From assembly GCF_003944755.1 (NCBI RefSeq), contig NZ_RWGU01000038.1, forward strand, positions 1 to 64,000: 64,000 bases of DNA, written 5' to 3'. The DNA comes from Rhodovulum robiginosum (lineage in GTDB: Bacteria > Pseudomonadota > Alphaproteobacteria > Rhodobacterales > Rhodobacteraceae). Position numbers and translations under genes: made by a program. The notes beneath the pieces are model-generated. The model was not told the origin of the DNA and ran no database searches. It was given only the letters and a program-made list of their open reading frames with translations. Shown here piece after piece: positions 25,758-33,998 of this stretch (its first letter is position 1; each line of letters starts with the position of its first letter).

Positions 25758-27626
25758 ATGAGCGGAACCCATGCCCATTCCGTGGCTTATGTCCGCGACA
25801 CCATGGTGGACGAGCAGACGCCGCCGGTCACCTCGTTCGGTATCATTGGCTGGCTGCGCGAGAACCTGTTCGCGGGCTGGCTGAACTCGATCCTCACCTT
25901 TCTGGCGCTGGCCTTTATCTACATGGTGCTTTCGGCGATCCTGCCGTGGCTCTTCCAATCGAGCTGGACAGCGCAGTCGCTGGACGAATGCCGCCAGCAG
26001 ATCGACGCGGCCTTCGGGGCCTCTGCCGACGGCGCCTGCTGGGCGGTGATCCGAGAGCGATACCTCCAGCTCATCTTCGGCTTTTACCCGGCCGAGCTAT
26101 ACTGGCGGCCGATCCTGGCTTTCGTGGTGGCCATGGTGGCGCTGGCGCCGATCATGTTCACCGGGTTTCCGCGCAAGATGCTGTGGCTCTCGGCGGCGGC
26201 GCCCTTCCTGGTGCCCTGGCTCTTGTGGGGCGGTTCGGTCTGGATGCCGCTGCTGGTGATCGCGGGCTTCGTTCTCGCCTTCGCCGTGCTGCGCTTCGGG
26301 ACGCCGGTGATCGGCGAGCTTGGCGCTGCGCCGCTGGCCCTGCTGCTCGCCGCGCTCTGGTGGCTTTACGCGGTGGCGCCGATCAACGGGGCGATCGGGT
26401 CGATGATCGCCAATATCCGGATGCCCGCGGTTGCCGAGGCATTGAGCGCCGATGCAGATCGCCTGCCCGGCGAGATCGCCGAGCTGGAGGCCCGCGCCGA
26501 AGCGCTTCAGCGCGAGTTGGCCGAGGCCGACGCCGCCAAGGAAGAAAAGGTCGAGGCTTACGAGGCGGCCATCGAGGGCGAGGCCGACGCGCCCGAGGGC
26601 GCCGCGGCGCTGGGTGCCGAGATCGACCGCGATATCGTGACCATGCGCGCGGCGCGCGACGAGTTGGCCTACCTGCGCAAGATCATCGGGCAGAAATCGG
26701 AACGCCTGTCCGAGGCGCGCACCCTGCTGAACGGGATCGAGGCCATGCCCGAGAATCGGGCGCGCCGGCAGGAATTCGGTGCCGAGGTCGAGCGGTTGAG
26801 CGATGCCTTGCCGGCGAGCGTCAGCGGCTATGACAGCGTGCAGGCCCTCCCCGGCGGCACGCCAGAGGACGACCGCGCCACGCTGGAGGCCCTGCTGGAG
26901 GCAGAGACGAACCTGCGGACGGCCGAAAACGCCATCGCCCTGGTGCATCAAGAGGTCGGCCGTATCGGGCTGGAGCCGGTGGAAAGCCGGCGCTTCGGCG
27001 GTTTCATGCTGTCGATCACCATCGGACTGGTGGCGATCACCCTGTCGCTGCCCATCGGGGTGATGCTGGCGCTGGGCCGTCAGTCGGGCCTCTTCATCGT
27101 GCGCACGATCTGCGTGGGCTTTATCGAGTTCATCCGCGGCGTGCCGCTGATTACGCTTTTGTTCGTGGCCTCGGTGCTGCTTAATTACTTCCTGCCGCCG
27201 GGCACCGATTTCGACATCATCCTGCGCGTCATCATCATGGTCACGCTCTTCGCCTCGGCCTACATGGCCGAGGTGGTGCGCGGCGGTCTGGCGGCGTTGC
27301 CCACGGGGCAGTACGAGGCCGCCGACGCGCTGGGCCTCGACTACTGGAAGGCGCAGCGGCTGATCATCATGCCCCAGGCGCTGAAGATCTCGATCCCCGG
27401 TATCGTCTCGACCTTTATCGGCGTCTTCAAGGATACCACCCTGGTGTCGATCATCGGGCTGTTCGACCCGATCGGGTTGTCCAACGCGATCCGCGCCGAC
27501 ACCGACTGGAACGGCATCGTGTGGGAGCTTTACGGATTCATCGCGCTGATGTTCTTCATCTTCTGCTTCTCCATGTCCCGTTACTCGATGTTCCTGGAGC
27601 AAAAGCTTCAGACCGAGAACCGCTAG
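25758..27626 (+). CDS. aapM: Amino-acid ABC transporter permease with large coiled-coil insert (AapM/BztC type)
   Basis: Second permease of the transporter, 622 residues, against about 380-435 for AapM and BztC as remembered. Residues 1-215 hold several hydrophobic segments. Residues about 216-410 are an inserted hydrophilic stretch rich in Glu, Ala and Arg with heptad-like spacing ([38 protein letters not shown]), predicted coiled coil. The permease core resumes at [19 protein letters not shown], with the EAA loop [29 protein letters not shown] near residue 525. The reading frame is open throughout, so this is a real insertion, not a frameshift. Confidence 0.9.
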   Translation: MSGTHAHSVAYVRDTMVDEQTPPVTSFGIIGWLRENLFAGWLNSILTFLALAFIYMVLSAILPWLFQSSWTAQSLDECRQQIDAAFGASADGACWAVIRERYLQLIFGFYPAELYWRPILAFVVAMVALAPIMFTGFPRKMLWLSAAAPFLVPWLLWGGSVWMPLLVIAGFVLAFAVLRFGTPVIGELGAAPLALLLAALWWLYAVAPINGAIGSMIANIRMPAVAEALSADADRLPGEIAELEARAEALQRELAEADAAKEEKVEAYEAAIEGEADAPEGAAALGAEIDRDIVTMRAARDELAYLRKIIGQKSERLSEARTLLNGIEAMPENRARRQEFGAEVERLSDALPASVSGYDSVQALPGGTPEDDRATLEALLEAETNLRTAENAIALVHQEVGRIGLEPVESRRFGGFMLSITIGLVAITLSLPIGVMLALGRQSGLFIVRTICVGFIEFIRGVPLITLLFVASVLLNYFLPPGTDFDIILRVIIMVTLFASAYMAEVVRGGLAALPTGQYEAADALGLDYWKAQRLIIMPQALKISIPGIVSTFIGVFKDTTLVSIIGLFDPIGLSNAIRADTDWNGIVWELYGFIALMFFIFCFSMSRYSMFLEQKLQTENR

Positions 27627-27639
27627 AGGAACCCGTCAA

Positions 27640-28431
27640 ATGACCGAGCTTACCGTCGAAAGCGACATCGATCCTTCCAAGATGGAGGTCTCCGACGAGG
27701 TCGCCATCGAGATCACCAACATGAACAAGTGGTTCGGGGCCTTTCACGTGCTGCGCGACATCGACCTGACGATCAATCAGGGCGAGCGCATCGTGGTCTG
27801 CGGGCCCTCGGGCTCGGGCAAGTCGACGCTGATCCGCTGCATCAACCGGCTGGAAGAGCACCAGGCGGGGCGCATCGTCGTGGATGGGATCGAGCTGACG
27901 AGCGACCTCAAGAACATCGACAAGATCCGCTCCGAGGTCGGGATGGTGTTCCAGCACTTCAACCTGTTTCCGCACCTGACCATCCTCGAAAACTGCACGC
28001 TGGCGCCGATCTGGGTCCGCAAGGTGCCGCGCAAAGAGGCCGAGGAAACGGCGATGGAGTATCTCACCAAGGTGAAGATCCCCGAGCAGGCCAACAAGTA
28101 CCCTGGCCAGTTGTCGGGCGGGCAGCAGCAGCGGGTGGCGATCGCGCGGTCGCTGTGCATGAAGCCCAAGATCATGCTCTTCGACGAGCCCACATCGGCG
28201 CTCGACCCCGAGATGATCAAGGAGGTGCTGGACACCATGATCGAGCTCGCCAAGGAGGGGATGACGATGATCTGCGTCACCCACGAGATGGGCTTTGCCC
28301 GTCAGGTGGCGAACCGGGTGATTTTCATGGACCAGGGCCAGATCGTGGAACAGAACGAGCCCGAAGAGTTCTTCAACAACCCGCAATCGGACCGCACCAA
28401 GCTGTTCCTCAGCCAGATCCTCGGGCACTGA
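27640..28431 (+). CDS. aapP: Amino-acid ABC transporter ATP-binding protein (AapP/BztD type)
   Basis: The 263-residue cytoplasmic ATPase energises the transporter. Walker A is GPSGSGKS (55-62), the signature LSGGQ is at 158-162, and Walker B IMLFDEP (178-184) ends with the catalytic Glu183; the switch His is in [10 protein letters not shown]. It follows aapM by 13 bases and closes the four-gene operon. Confidence 0.95.
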   Translation: MTELTVESDIDPSKMEVSDEVAIEITNMNKWFGAFHVLRDIDLTINQGERIVVCGPSGSGKSTLIRCINRLEEHQAGRIVVDGIELTSDLKNIDKIRSEVGMVFQHFNLFPHLTILENCTLAPIWVRKVPRKEAEETAMEYLTKVKIPEQANKYPGQLSGGQQQRVAIARSLCMKPKIMLFDEPTSALDPEMIKEVLDTMIELAKEGMTMICVTHEMGFARQVANRVIFMDQGQIVEQNEPEEFFNNPQSDRTKLFLSQILGH

Positions 28432-28657
28432 GGGCGCGCCGCTCGCCGCGCTGGTTGCGGCCGGCCCGTGCCCCATCGGCGGTCGGGCGGGGCAGCGGTG
28501 GCCAGGGCCGGGCGCGAGGGGCGCATATCACGATAGAACGCGAAACGCGGATGCAGTAGCATCGCAACGGGACCGCCGAACGGGTCGCGTTCGGGCTGGT
28601 TTCCCCACTGGAGATTCCGCCGTGACGCCATCGCTGACCGAGCCAAAAGGCGCACCC

Positions 28658-29341
28658 ATGGACGAAACCCCGCCACGTCTCTTCGACCGTCCCGACTGGC
28701 TGTACCTGTTGCGCGAGTTCGACACGCTCTACCGCCACGGCTCGGCCGGGGGCAGCCGGCTGATACGGAGCCATCGCAAGCGGGTCAGGGACACCTTGTC
28801 CCAGATCATGGACGCAAATCCCGAGATTTCCTTGCGCCCGCCGGAGGCCAAGCCGGTAACCGCGCATCTGCCGCGCGCGCTCGACCTGGGCGAACGCGGC
28901 TCGGTGGGCGGGATGGCGCGGGCGCTGTCCCGCGTCACGCCGCTGCTGACATGGGAATACGGCTATGAGCGCGTGCCCAAGTCTCTGGCCAGGAAGTATG
29001 CCTATTGCGAGGTCCTGGGGCCGCGTGGCCCGGTGCGGTCCGAACGGCTCGTGCTGGGCTACGTGCTTTTCGCACCCAAGACCACCTATCCCCAGCACAG
29101 CCACAAGGAGATCGAGGAAAGCTATATCTCGGTCTCTGGCGCCTGGTCCGAAAACGATACCGCGGTCCATGCCCCGGGCTCGCTGATCCTCAACCGTGCC
29201 GAGCACGAACATCGGATCACCACCGCCGATCTCGACCCGTGCCTTCTGGCCTATGCCTGGGTCGGGCCGGAGGGGCGGCTTTCCGCGCCGGGGATGAAGC
29301 TGAGTTCGACCCGCAGGGCGCGCATGAACCAGGGCATCTGA
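28658..29341 (+). CDS. dddL: Dimethylsulfoniopropionate lyase, DddL type
   Basis: DddL cleaves dimethylsulfoniopropionate to acrylate and dimethyl sulfide. The 227-residue product is mostly helical at the N terminus (LYLLREFDTLYRHGSAGGS) and has a C-terminal metal-binding cupin: H147-S-H149, E153, Y156, and a second motif LNRAEHEHRI with H183 and H185. These fit the metal ligands and catalytic Tyr of DMSP-lyase cupins. A GTG at 28622 in the same frame is an alternative start, 12 codons longer, and also has a possible ribosome binding site. It lies 226 bases after the amino-acid transporter and appears to be a single-gene unit. The 226-base gap shows no clear promoter. Confidence 0.87.
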   Translation: MDETPPRLFDRPDWLYLLREFDTLYRHGSAGGSRLIRSHRKRVRDTLSQIMDANPEISLRPPEAKPVTAHLPRALDLGERGSVGGMARALSRVTPLLTWEYGYERVPKSLARKYAYCEVLGPRGPVRSERLVLGYVLFAPKTTYPQHSHKEIEESYISVSGAWSENDTAVHAPGSLILNRAEHEHRITTADLDPCLLAYAWVGPEGRLSAPGMKLSSTRRARMNQGI

Positions 29342-29641
29342 CGCGCGCCACCGCCGGTCGGGCGCGGGCCGCGAAGCTGGCACATGTGCCGCCGGGTGGC
29401 TTGGCGCGCTGGCCGGGCCTGCGCCTTGGTCCGCACCGCCGCTTGGGGGCATGTCCCCTGTCGGCCTTGTCGCTTTTCCCTGTCCGTTTCCCGACGCAGC
29501 CGCCGAGCGAGGCGCGAAAGCCCTGCTTTCAGGGCGGTGGCATGGTTCTTGCTTTGCTCACGGTGGAAACGCGCGCCCGGTTCGAACCACTCAACGCCGC
29601 CCGCGCCGCGCGGGCAGGGCGGCCAGCCAAGGAACAGCGAC
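29342..29641. other. 300-base intergenic region between dddL and the ferredoxin gene
   Basis: No gene is credible on either strand; open frames here are Arg/Pro/Ala-rich by composition. The only clear signal is the sigma-54-like site at 29538-29553. No terminator for dddL was recognised. Confidence 0.5.
29538..29553 (+). promoter_or_regulatory. Sigma-54-type (-24/-12) promoter candidate for the ferredoxin gene
   Basis: TGGCATGGTTCTTGCT matches the consensus TGGCACGRNNNTTGCW at every fixed position except one (T for C at position 6). The GG (29539-29540) and GC (29551-29552) are 10 bases apart, as required. It lies about 90 bases before the start codon. Confidence 0.6.
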
Positions 29642-30013
29642 ATGGCAATTGTAACCTTCACCTCTCCGACGATGCACAAGGACAAGGCGGTCTATGCCGT
29701 CGCCGGCGATACCAAGACGATCCTGGCGCTGGCCGAGGACTACAACATCCCGATCTCGTTCGAATGCCGCGACGGCAATTGCGGCTCTTGCCTGATCGAG
29801 GTCACCTATGACGACCCCGACACGAAAAAGGCGATCATGCTGACCGACAAGGAAAAGAGCACCCTCAAGGAGCTGGGCAAGCTGACCGCGGAAGAGATCG
29901 AGAATGCCGAGGTCAACGACATGCCGCCGCGCTATCGACTGGCCTGCCAGTTCATCGCCCGCGACGAGAACGTGACCGTCTCCTTCACCGGAGAGCCCGG
30001 CGGCGCGTCCTGA
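29642..30013 (+). CDS. [2Fe-2S] ferredoxin-like protein
   Basis: A 123-residue soluble electron-transfer protein. Four Cys fit a plant-type [2Fe-2S] cluster: C42-X4-C47-X2-C50 (ECRDGNCGSC) and C102 in RLACQF. Between the third and fourth Cys is a longer segment (LTDKEKSTLKELGKLTAEEIENAEV) than in plant ferredoxins. The ATG at 29642 has AAGGAAC upstream; longer frames upstream are compositional. The redox partner is unknown. Confidence 0.88.
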   Translation: MAIVTFTSPTMHKDKAVYAVAGDTKTILALAEDYNIPISFECRDGNCGSCLIEVTYDDPDTKKAIMLTDKEKSTLKELGKLTAEEIENAEVNDMPPRYRLACQFIARDENVTVSFTGEPGGAS

Positions 30014-30030
30014 GCGATGCCGCCCCGGCC

Positions 30031-30537
30031 CTAATCCGTCAGGTCCTTGGGAACGACGAAATCGACCGGCCGGCCGGTGCCGAACTCAACGTCGGCCCAG
30101 TCGGCCGCGTCGAATTCGGCCACCAGTGTCGCGCAGGTGGGATAGGTGTCAAAGCGCGGGTGCCTGGGCGGGCGGGACAGCAGACGGGCGGCGAACTCGG
30201 CGATGCCGGGGTTGTGCCCGATCATCAGCAGCGGGCTGGCCGCGCAGCCCTGAAGCGCGCGCAGCATCGCCTCGGGCGTGGCGTGGAATAGCTCGGGGTC
30301 GCGCCGCATCACCATGCCGTTGCCCAGCTCGGGCGCGAGCAATTCCCATGTCTCGAGCGTGCGGCGCGCGGTCGAGCTGACCACTTCGGCCGGGATATGC
30401 CCATGAGCGTGCAGCCAGGCCCCGATGGCGGGCGCCGCGCGCTGGCCGCGCGTGTTGAGCGTCCGGTCGTGATCGTCCTGGGTCGGGTCGTCCCAGCTGG
30501 ATTTGGCGTGGCGGGTCAGGATCAGGCGCAGGCTCAT
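30031..30537 (-). CDS. Histidine phosphatase family protein, SixA-like
   Basis: The 168-residue product begins MSLRLILTRHAKSSWDDPTQDDHDRTLNTRGQRAA. The RHA motif (His at residue 10) is the catalytic phosphohistidine site of the SixA branch of the histidine-phosphatase superfamily. A second conserved His lies in LLMIGHNPGIAEFA. SixA dephosphorylates phosphohistidine in phosphotransfer proteins in E. coli; the substrate here is unknown. It is convergent with the ferredoxin gene, 17 bases apart. Confidence 0.88.
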   Translation of the reverse strand: MSLRLILTRHAKSSWDDPTQDDHDRTLNTRGQRAAPAIGAWLHAHGHIPAEVVSSTARRTLETWELLAPELGNGMVMRRDPELFHATPEAMLRALQGCAASPLLMIGHNPGIAEFAARLLSRPPRHPRFDTYPTCATLVAEFDAADWADVEFGTGRPVDFVVPKDLTD

Positions 30538-30624
30538 GATCGTGCGGGCCCTCTTGGTCTCGGTGTTCGGGGCATCTTTGCATGGCTTTGCGGCTAGCCG
30601 CCAGCGCCTTGCGGGCGCAGGGCC

Positions 30625-31236
30625 TCAGGCGCCGTAGCGGGCCATGAAGGTGCTCACCGCGCCTTCGGCCACTCGGACGATCTCATCGGTGCTGAACGCC
30701 GTCTGCACCCCGAAGACCCGGCGCAGGTAAAGATCGGCCTTGCACAGCTCGATGAACTGGTCGGTGGCCAGGGCGATATCGTCGATGACAAGCTCGCCCC
30801 GCGCGCGGGCAAGGTTCAGGAAATCCGAGATTTCCTGGTGCAGACGGATCGGCCCGGTCTCGTAAAAGGCGGCGCCGAGCTCGGGGAAACGGTCGGCCTC
30901 GGCCACGCAGATGCGGAACATGCCCTGCCCGAAATCGGACAGAAAGAACGCGATCATGTGCCGCGCGGCGGCGGCCAGCACCTCGGCGGCGGGCGCGTCG
31001 AAGTCGATCACGTCGAGCGCCGCACCCGTCTGGCGCTGGCATTCGCAGCGGAACACCTCGACGAACAGCAGACGCTTGTCGGGAAAGTAGTTGTAGAGCG
31101 TCGCCTTTGACACGCCGGCGGCGTGGGCGATGTCGTCGACCTTGGCGCCTTCGAACCCGTCGCGCAGGAAAACCTCGCTGGCGCCTGTCAGCACGGCGGT
31201 ATACTTGCGGCCCTTCTTGATGCCCTGTGCCGTCAC
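30625..31236 (-). CDS. TetR/AcrR-family transcriptional regulator
   Basis: The 203-residue product has the TetR helix-turn-helix at residues about 15-55 (ASEVFLRDGFEGAKVDDIAHAAGVSKATLYNYFPDKRLLF) and a C-terminal ligand domain containing YETGPIRLHQEISDFL. The start codon is GTG at 31236. It is divergent from mbfA with 176 bases between; whether it controls mbfA is unknown. Confidence 0.9.
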   Translation of the reverse strand: MTAQGIKKGRKYTAVLTGASEVFLRDGFEGAKVDDIAHAAGVSKATLYNYFPDKRLLFVEVFRCECQRQTGAALDVIDFDAPAAEVLAAAARHMIAFFLSDFGQGMFRICVAEADRFPELGAAFYETGPIRLHQEISDFLNLARARGELVIDDIALATDQFIELCKADLYLRRVFGVQTAFSTDEIVRVAEGAVSTFMARYGA

Positions 31237-31266
31237 GCGCGGTGCTCTCCGTCTCTGTCGTCACCG

Positions 31267-31296
31267 AGTTTAGACTCCGCGGTTCAGAAACGGCAA
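31267..31296 (-). promoter_or_regulatory. Promoter candidate for the TetR gene
   Basis: On the minus strand TTGCCG (31296-31291) and TAAACT (31272-31267) are 18 bases apart, 31 bases before the GTG start. Confidence 0.4.
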
Positions 31297-31357
31297 GGTG
31301 CCGGGAGCGGCGAAACGCCCACTGGCATCTGTCTGCGCACCGCGCCATGGCTCGGTC

Positions 31358-31385
31358 TTGCAAGCCACCCATCCCGCGATATCTT
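31358..31385 (+). promoter_or_regulatory. Promoter of mbfA
   Basis: TTGCAA (31358-31363) and TATCTT (31380-31385) are 16 bases apart. The -10 element runs into the Irr-box that starts at 31384, so bound Irr should block RNA polymerase. Confidence 0.6.
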
Positions 31386-31400
31386 TAGAATGATTCTAAA
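31384..31400. promoter_or_regulatory. Irr-box (iron control element)
   Basis: TTTAGAATGATTCTAAA is a perfect 17-base palindrome and matches the Irr-box pattern TTTAGAANNNTTCTAAA of alphaproteobacteria. It sits over the -10 and start region of mbfA, 12 bases before the start codon, which fits repression of iron storage under low iron. Confidence 0.88.
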
Positions 31401-31412
31401 TGAGGTCTGCCC

Positions 31413-32390
31413 ATGATTCCCGGTTTCTCCCAGCGTCGGCGCTTTTCAGACCTTACCGAACAGGAAATCCTTGCGCTCGCGATCTCGTCGGAAGAGGACG
31501 ACGCGCGCATCTACCGCAGCTATGCCGAGGAGTTGCGCGGCGACTATCCCGACTCTGCCAAGATCTTCGAAAACATGGCGACCGAGGAAGACCGCCACCG
31601 CAATCGCCTGATCGAGATCCACCGCCGCCGCTTCGGCGACGTTATCCCGCTGATCCGGCGCGAGCATGTGTCGGGCTACTATGCCCGCCGCCCGGTCTGG
31701 CTGGTGCAGAACCTCGGGATCGAACGGATCCGCGAAGAAGCCGAGATGATGGAGCGGGACGCGCATGATTTCTACATCAAGGCCGCCAAGCGGACCAGCG
31801 ATGCCGATACGCGCAAGCTGCTGGGCGATCTCGCGGCGGCAGAGGCCGGGCACACGGCGGCCGCCGAAAACCTGACCGGCACCCATGTGGGCGAGGATGT
31901 GGCCGAGGCCGAGGCCCGCACCTCGCACCGCCAATTCGTGCTGACCTGGGTGCAGCCGGGGCTGGCGGGGCTGATGGACGGCTCGGTATCGACGCTGGCG
32001 CCGATCTTCGCCACCGCCTTTGCCACCCAGGACACCTCGACGACGTTCCTGGTGGGCCTTGCGGCCTCGATCGGCGCGGGCATCTCGATGGGCTTTACCG
32101 AGGCGGCATCGGATGACGGCGAGATCTCGGGCCGGGGGTCGCCGCTCAAGCGCGGCGTCGCCTCGGGGGTGATGACGGCCGTCGGCGGCCTGGGCCACGC
32201 GCTGCCCTACCTGATTCCGCATTTCTGGACGGCGACGATCATCGCAATGATCGTGGTGTTCCTCGAACTCTGGGCGATTGCCTGGATCCAGAAGAAATAC
32301 ATGGACACGCCCTTCCTGCGCGCCGCCTTCCAGGTGGTGCTGGGGGGCGCGCTGGTCTTTGCCGCCGGTGTCCTGATCGGGTCGAGCTAG
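31413..32390 (+). CDS. mbfA: Membrane-bound ferritin MbfA (rubrerythrin-VIT1 fusion)
   Basis: MbfA exports or stores iron at the membrane. The 325-residue product joins an N-terminal rubrerythrin-like di-iron domain (about 1-165; EEDDARIYRSYAEEL, ATEEDRHRNRL and AAAEAGHTAA supply Glu and His ligands) to a VIT1-type membrane domain (about 175-325; GLAGLMDGSVSTLAPIFATAF, GISMGFTEAASD, GLGHALPYL). This domain order matches MbfA of rhizobia. The perfect Irr-box over its promoter strongly supports iron control. Its 3' end overlaps the convergent sulfotransferase gene by 4 bases. Confidence 0.94.
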   Translation: MIPGFSQRRRFSDLTEQEILALAISSEEDDARIYRSYAEELRGDYPDSAKIFENMATEEDRHRNRLIEIHRRRFGDVIPLIRREHVSGYYARRPVWLVQNLGIERIREEAEMMERDAHDFYIKAAKRTSDADTRKLLGDLAAAEAGHTAAAENLTGTHVGEDVAEAEARTSHRQFVLTWVQPGLAGLMDGSVSTLAPIFATAFATQDTSTTFLVGLAASIGAGISMGFTEAASDDGEISGRGSPLKRGVASGVMTAVGGLGHALPYLIPHFWTATIIAMIVVFLELWAIAWIQKKYMDTPFLRAAFQVVLGGALVFAAGVLIGSS

Positions 32391-33409
32391 ACGGGCGCTG
32401 CCCGGGCGCGGTCGCGCAGGCGGGCGTAAAGCGCCTGGGCCCCGGCCTCGCGCGCCGTTTCCGGCAGGGCCGGAGGGGCGGGGGGGGTGCGAAACGCCTC
32501 GCCCCCTTCTGCCGGGATGTTCAGCGCCGCGGCGAGGCCCGCCCAGGTGCCGGGGTCGCCGCAGAGGTCTTCGTAGCAGACGAAACGCGCGGTGCGGGGT
32601 GCGGTGTCGATCAGCCCGCCATAGACCGCGCACCATTGTGCCAGCCAATAGTCGCGCGCCATAGGATCGGCGGTCGCGGGGGCGGGCGCAGCAAAGGGCC
32701 GGTGGTCGGCGCCGAATTCGTGATGCACCAGCCAACCCATGTAGGCGCGCGAAAAGCGGTCGGCCGCGTGACGCTCGACAAAGCGCCGGTGCTGGGACAG
32801 CAGTGAGCCGGCATGGGCCCCCGGCGCGCGAAAGGGCACCAGGATCTCGGCCTCGGGAAAGGTCTCGGCCAGCATGGCGAGGCGCAGGATGTTGTTGTTG
32901 TTCTTGGCCAGGTACCGCGTGCCGCCGGCGGCCTTGAGGATCGCGCCGACAAAGCCCGCGTATTTTGCGCAAAGGGCGGCGTCGGGCATATGGGGGTGCA
33001 GGCGGTCGTGCCCGATATAGGCCGGGCCGTCGAAGACGCGCCAGAACGGCTCTTCCAGGCTTTCGGGGCTGTCGATGCCGACGATCAGGCCGTCGCCATG
33101 GGCGCGCTCCTGCGTGTCGAGGGCGCGGTCGCTGCCGCCGCCGAGGCGCTGCCACAGGTTGGGGGCCAGGACGAACGGCATGTCCCGATAGGTGAGCGAG
33201 GCGAAGGCACCGCTGGCATGGATGCGCCGCGTCAGGATGGTGGTGCCGGCGCGGGCGAGCCCCGCGACGAAGACGTGCCGCCCGTTGCGCGCCGCGGCGG
33301 CGTCGGGGCGCGCCAGCGCCTGGTCGGCGGCGAATGCCGTCTCGGCGATGGCCGGCACGCCCAGAACCATCCGGTGCAGCAGTTTTTCGAGGGGGGTGTA
33401 GTCAGACAT
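32387..33409 (-). CDS. Sulfotransferase-family protein
   Basis: The 340-residue product has a 5'-phosphosulfate-binding-like loop GLARAGTT at residues 50-57, followed by the short helix seen in PAPS-dependent sulfotransferases. Later, ILVPFRAPGAHAGSLLSQHRRF resembles the 3'-phosphate-binding strand-helix segment with its Arg and Ser. The start at 33409 (MSDYTPLEKLLHRMVL) fits, overlapping the preceding membrane-protein gene by 8 bases. It is the last gene of a four-gene minus-strand cassette. The acceptor substrate is unknown. Confidence 0.82.
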   Translation of the reverse strand: MSDYTPLEKLLHRMVLGVPAIAETAFAADQALARPDAAAARNGRHVFVAGLARAGTTILTRRIHASGAFASLTYRDMPFVLAPNLWQRLGGGSDRALDTQERAHGDGLIVGIDSPESLEEPFWRVFDGPAYIGHDRLHPHMPDAALCAKYAGFVGAILKAAGGTRYLAKNNNNILRLAMLAETFPEAEILVPFRAPGAHAGSLLSQHRRFVERHAADRFSRAYMGWLVHHEFGADHRPFAAPAPATADPMARDYWLAQWCAVYGGLIDTAPRTARFVCYEDLCGDPGTWAGLAAALNIPAEGGEAFRTPPAPPALPETAREAGAQALYARLRDRARAAPV

Positions 33410-33779
33410 CCGCCCAGGGCCGGCGCCCGGCGACATGAAGGCAGGCCGCGATGCTGGCGGCCGCAAGGCCAATCGGCGAGGCGGCAAAGGCCGCGAAGCC
33501 CGGCAGCACCAGCGCGACCGGCGCACCCAGCGCCAGCGCCGCGCCCACCAGCAGCAAGACCCAGCCTGCAAAGGCGCCGGTGGCCGCCAGCGTGCGCCGG
33601 GCATAGCCCAGCATCGCGCGTTCTTTCCAGTGGTCCGAGATGCGGGCCGAGCGCAGCACCGCCAGCGCGCGCCGGTTCGGCGACACGATGGCCCGCGTCG
33701 CCGCGCCCAGGGGCAGGCGCATTGCCAGTTCGGCCACCAGCAAGGCCAGCACGGCCAGCGCGGCGATCTCGGTCAGCAT
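33402..33779 (-). CDS. Small membrane protein of unknown function
   Basis: This 125-residue product has three hydrophobic stretches: residues about 3-20, 66-98 (possibly two segments) and 100-116. The loop AIVSPNRRALAVLRSARISDHWKERAMLGYARRTL is basic and probably cytoplasmic. No family is recognised. It overlaps the sulfotransferase start by 8 bases and begins 3 bases after the 71-residue protein gene, so it is surely part of the same operon. Confidence 0.8.
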   Translation of the reverse strand: MLTEIAALAVLALLVAELAMRLPLGAATRAIVSPNRRALAVLRSARISDHWKERAMLGYARRTLAATGAFAGWVLLLVGAALALGAPVALVLPGFAAFAASPIGLAAASIAACLHVAGRRPWADV

Positions 33780-33782
33780 CGC

Positions 33783-33998
33783 CTAGTCCGAGGTCTCGGG
33801 CGCGGCGGGCGCCCGGCGGCGCTTGACCAGCCGCTTGAGCGGGAACCACAAAAGCCCGATCAGCGCCATGAAAAACGCGGCGACGACGCCCAGCACCGAG
33901 GCGATGACGCCCAGCCCCATGCCGGGGCCGATATAGGCATGGGCCGCGGCCGGCATCAGTGCCAGTGCGGCGACCAGGGGGATCAGTCGGTTAGGCAT
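33783..33998 (-). CDS. 71-residue AYIGPG-motif membrane protein
   Basis: The product has a signal-like N terminus (MPNRLIPLVAALALMPAAAHA) followed by YIGPGMGLGV, one long hydrophobic helix and a basic tail FPLKRLVKRRR. GGAGGAAAC before the ATG at 33998 is an excellent ribosome binding site, and the gene overlaps the end of the upstream gene by 16 bases. Small proteins with an AYIGPG start are recalled from other genomes near arylsulfotransferase-like genes, but no function is known to me. Confidence 0.8.
   Translation of the reverse strand: MPNRLIPLVAALALMPAAAHAYIGPGMGLGVIASVLGVVAAFFMALIGLLWFPLKRLVKRRRAPAAPETSD

Noticed and set aside
29251-29685. A 144-codon minus-strand frame between dddL and the ferredoxin gene
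   Set aside because: It is rich in Arg, Pro and Gly with no domain pattern, overlaps both flanking genes, and covers the sigma-54-like site.
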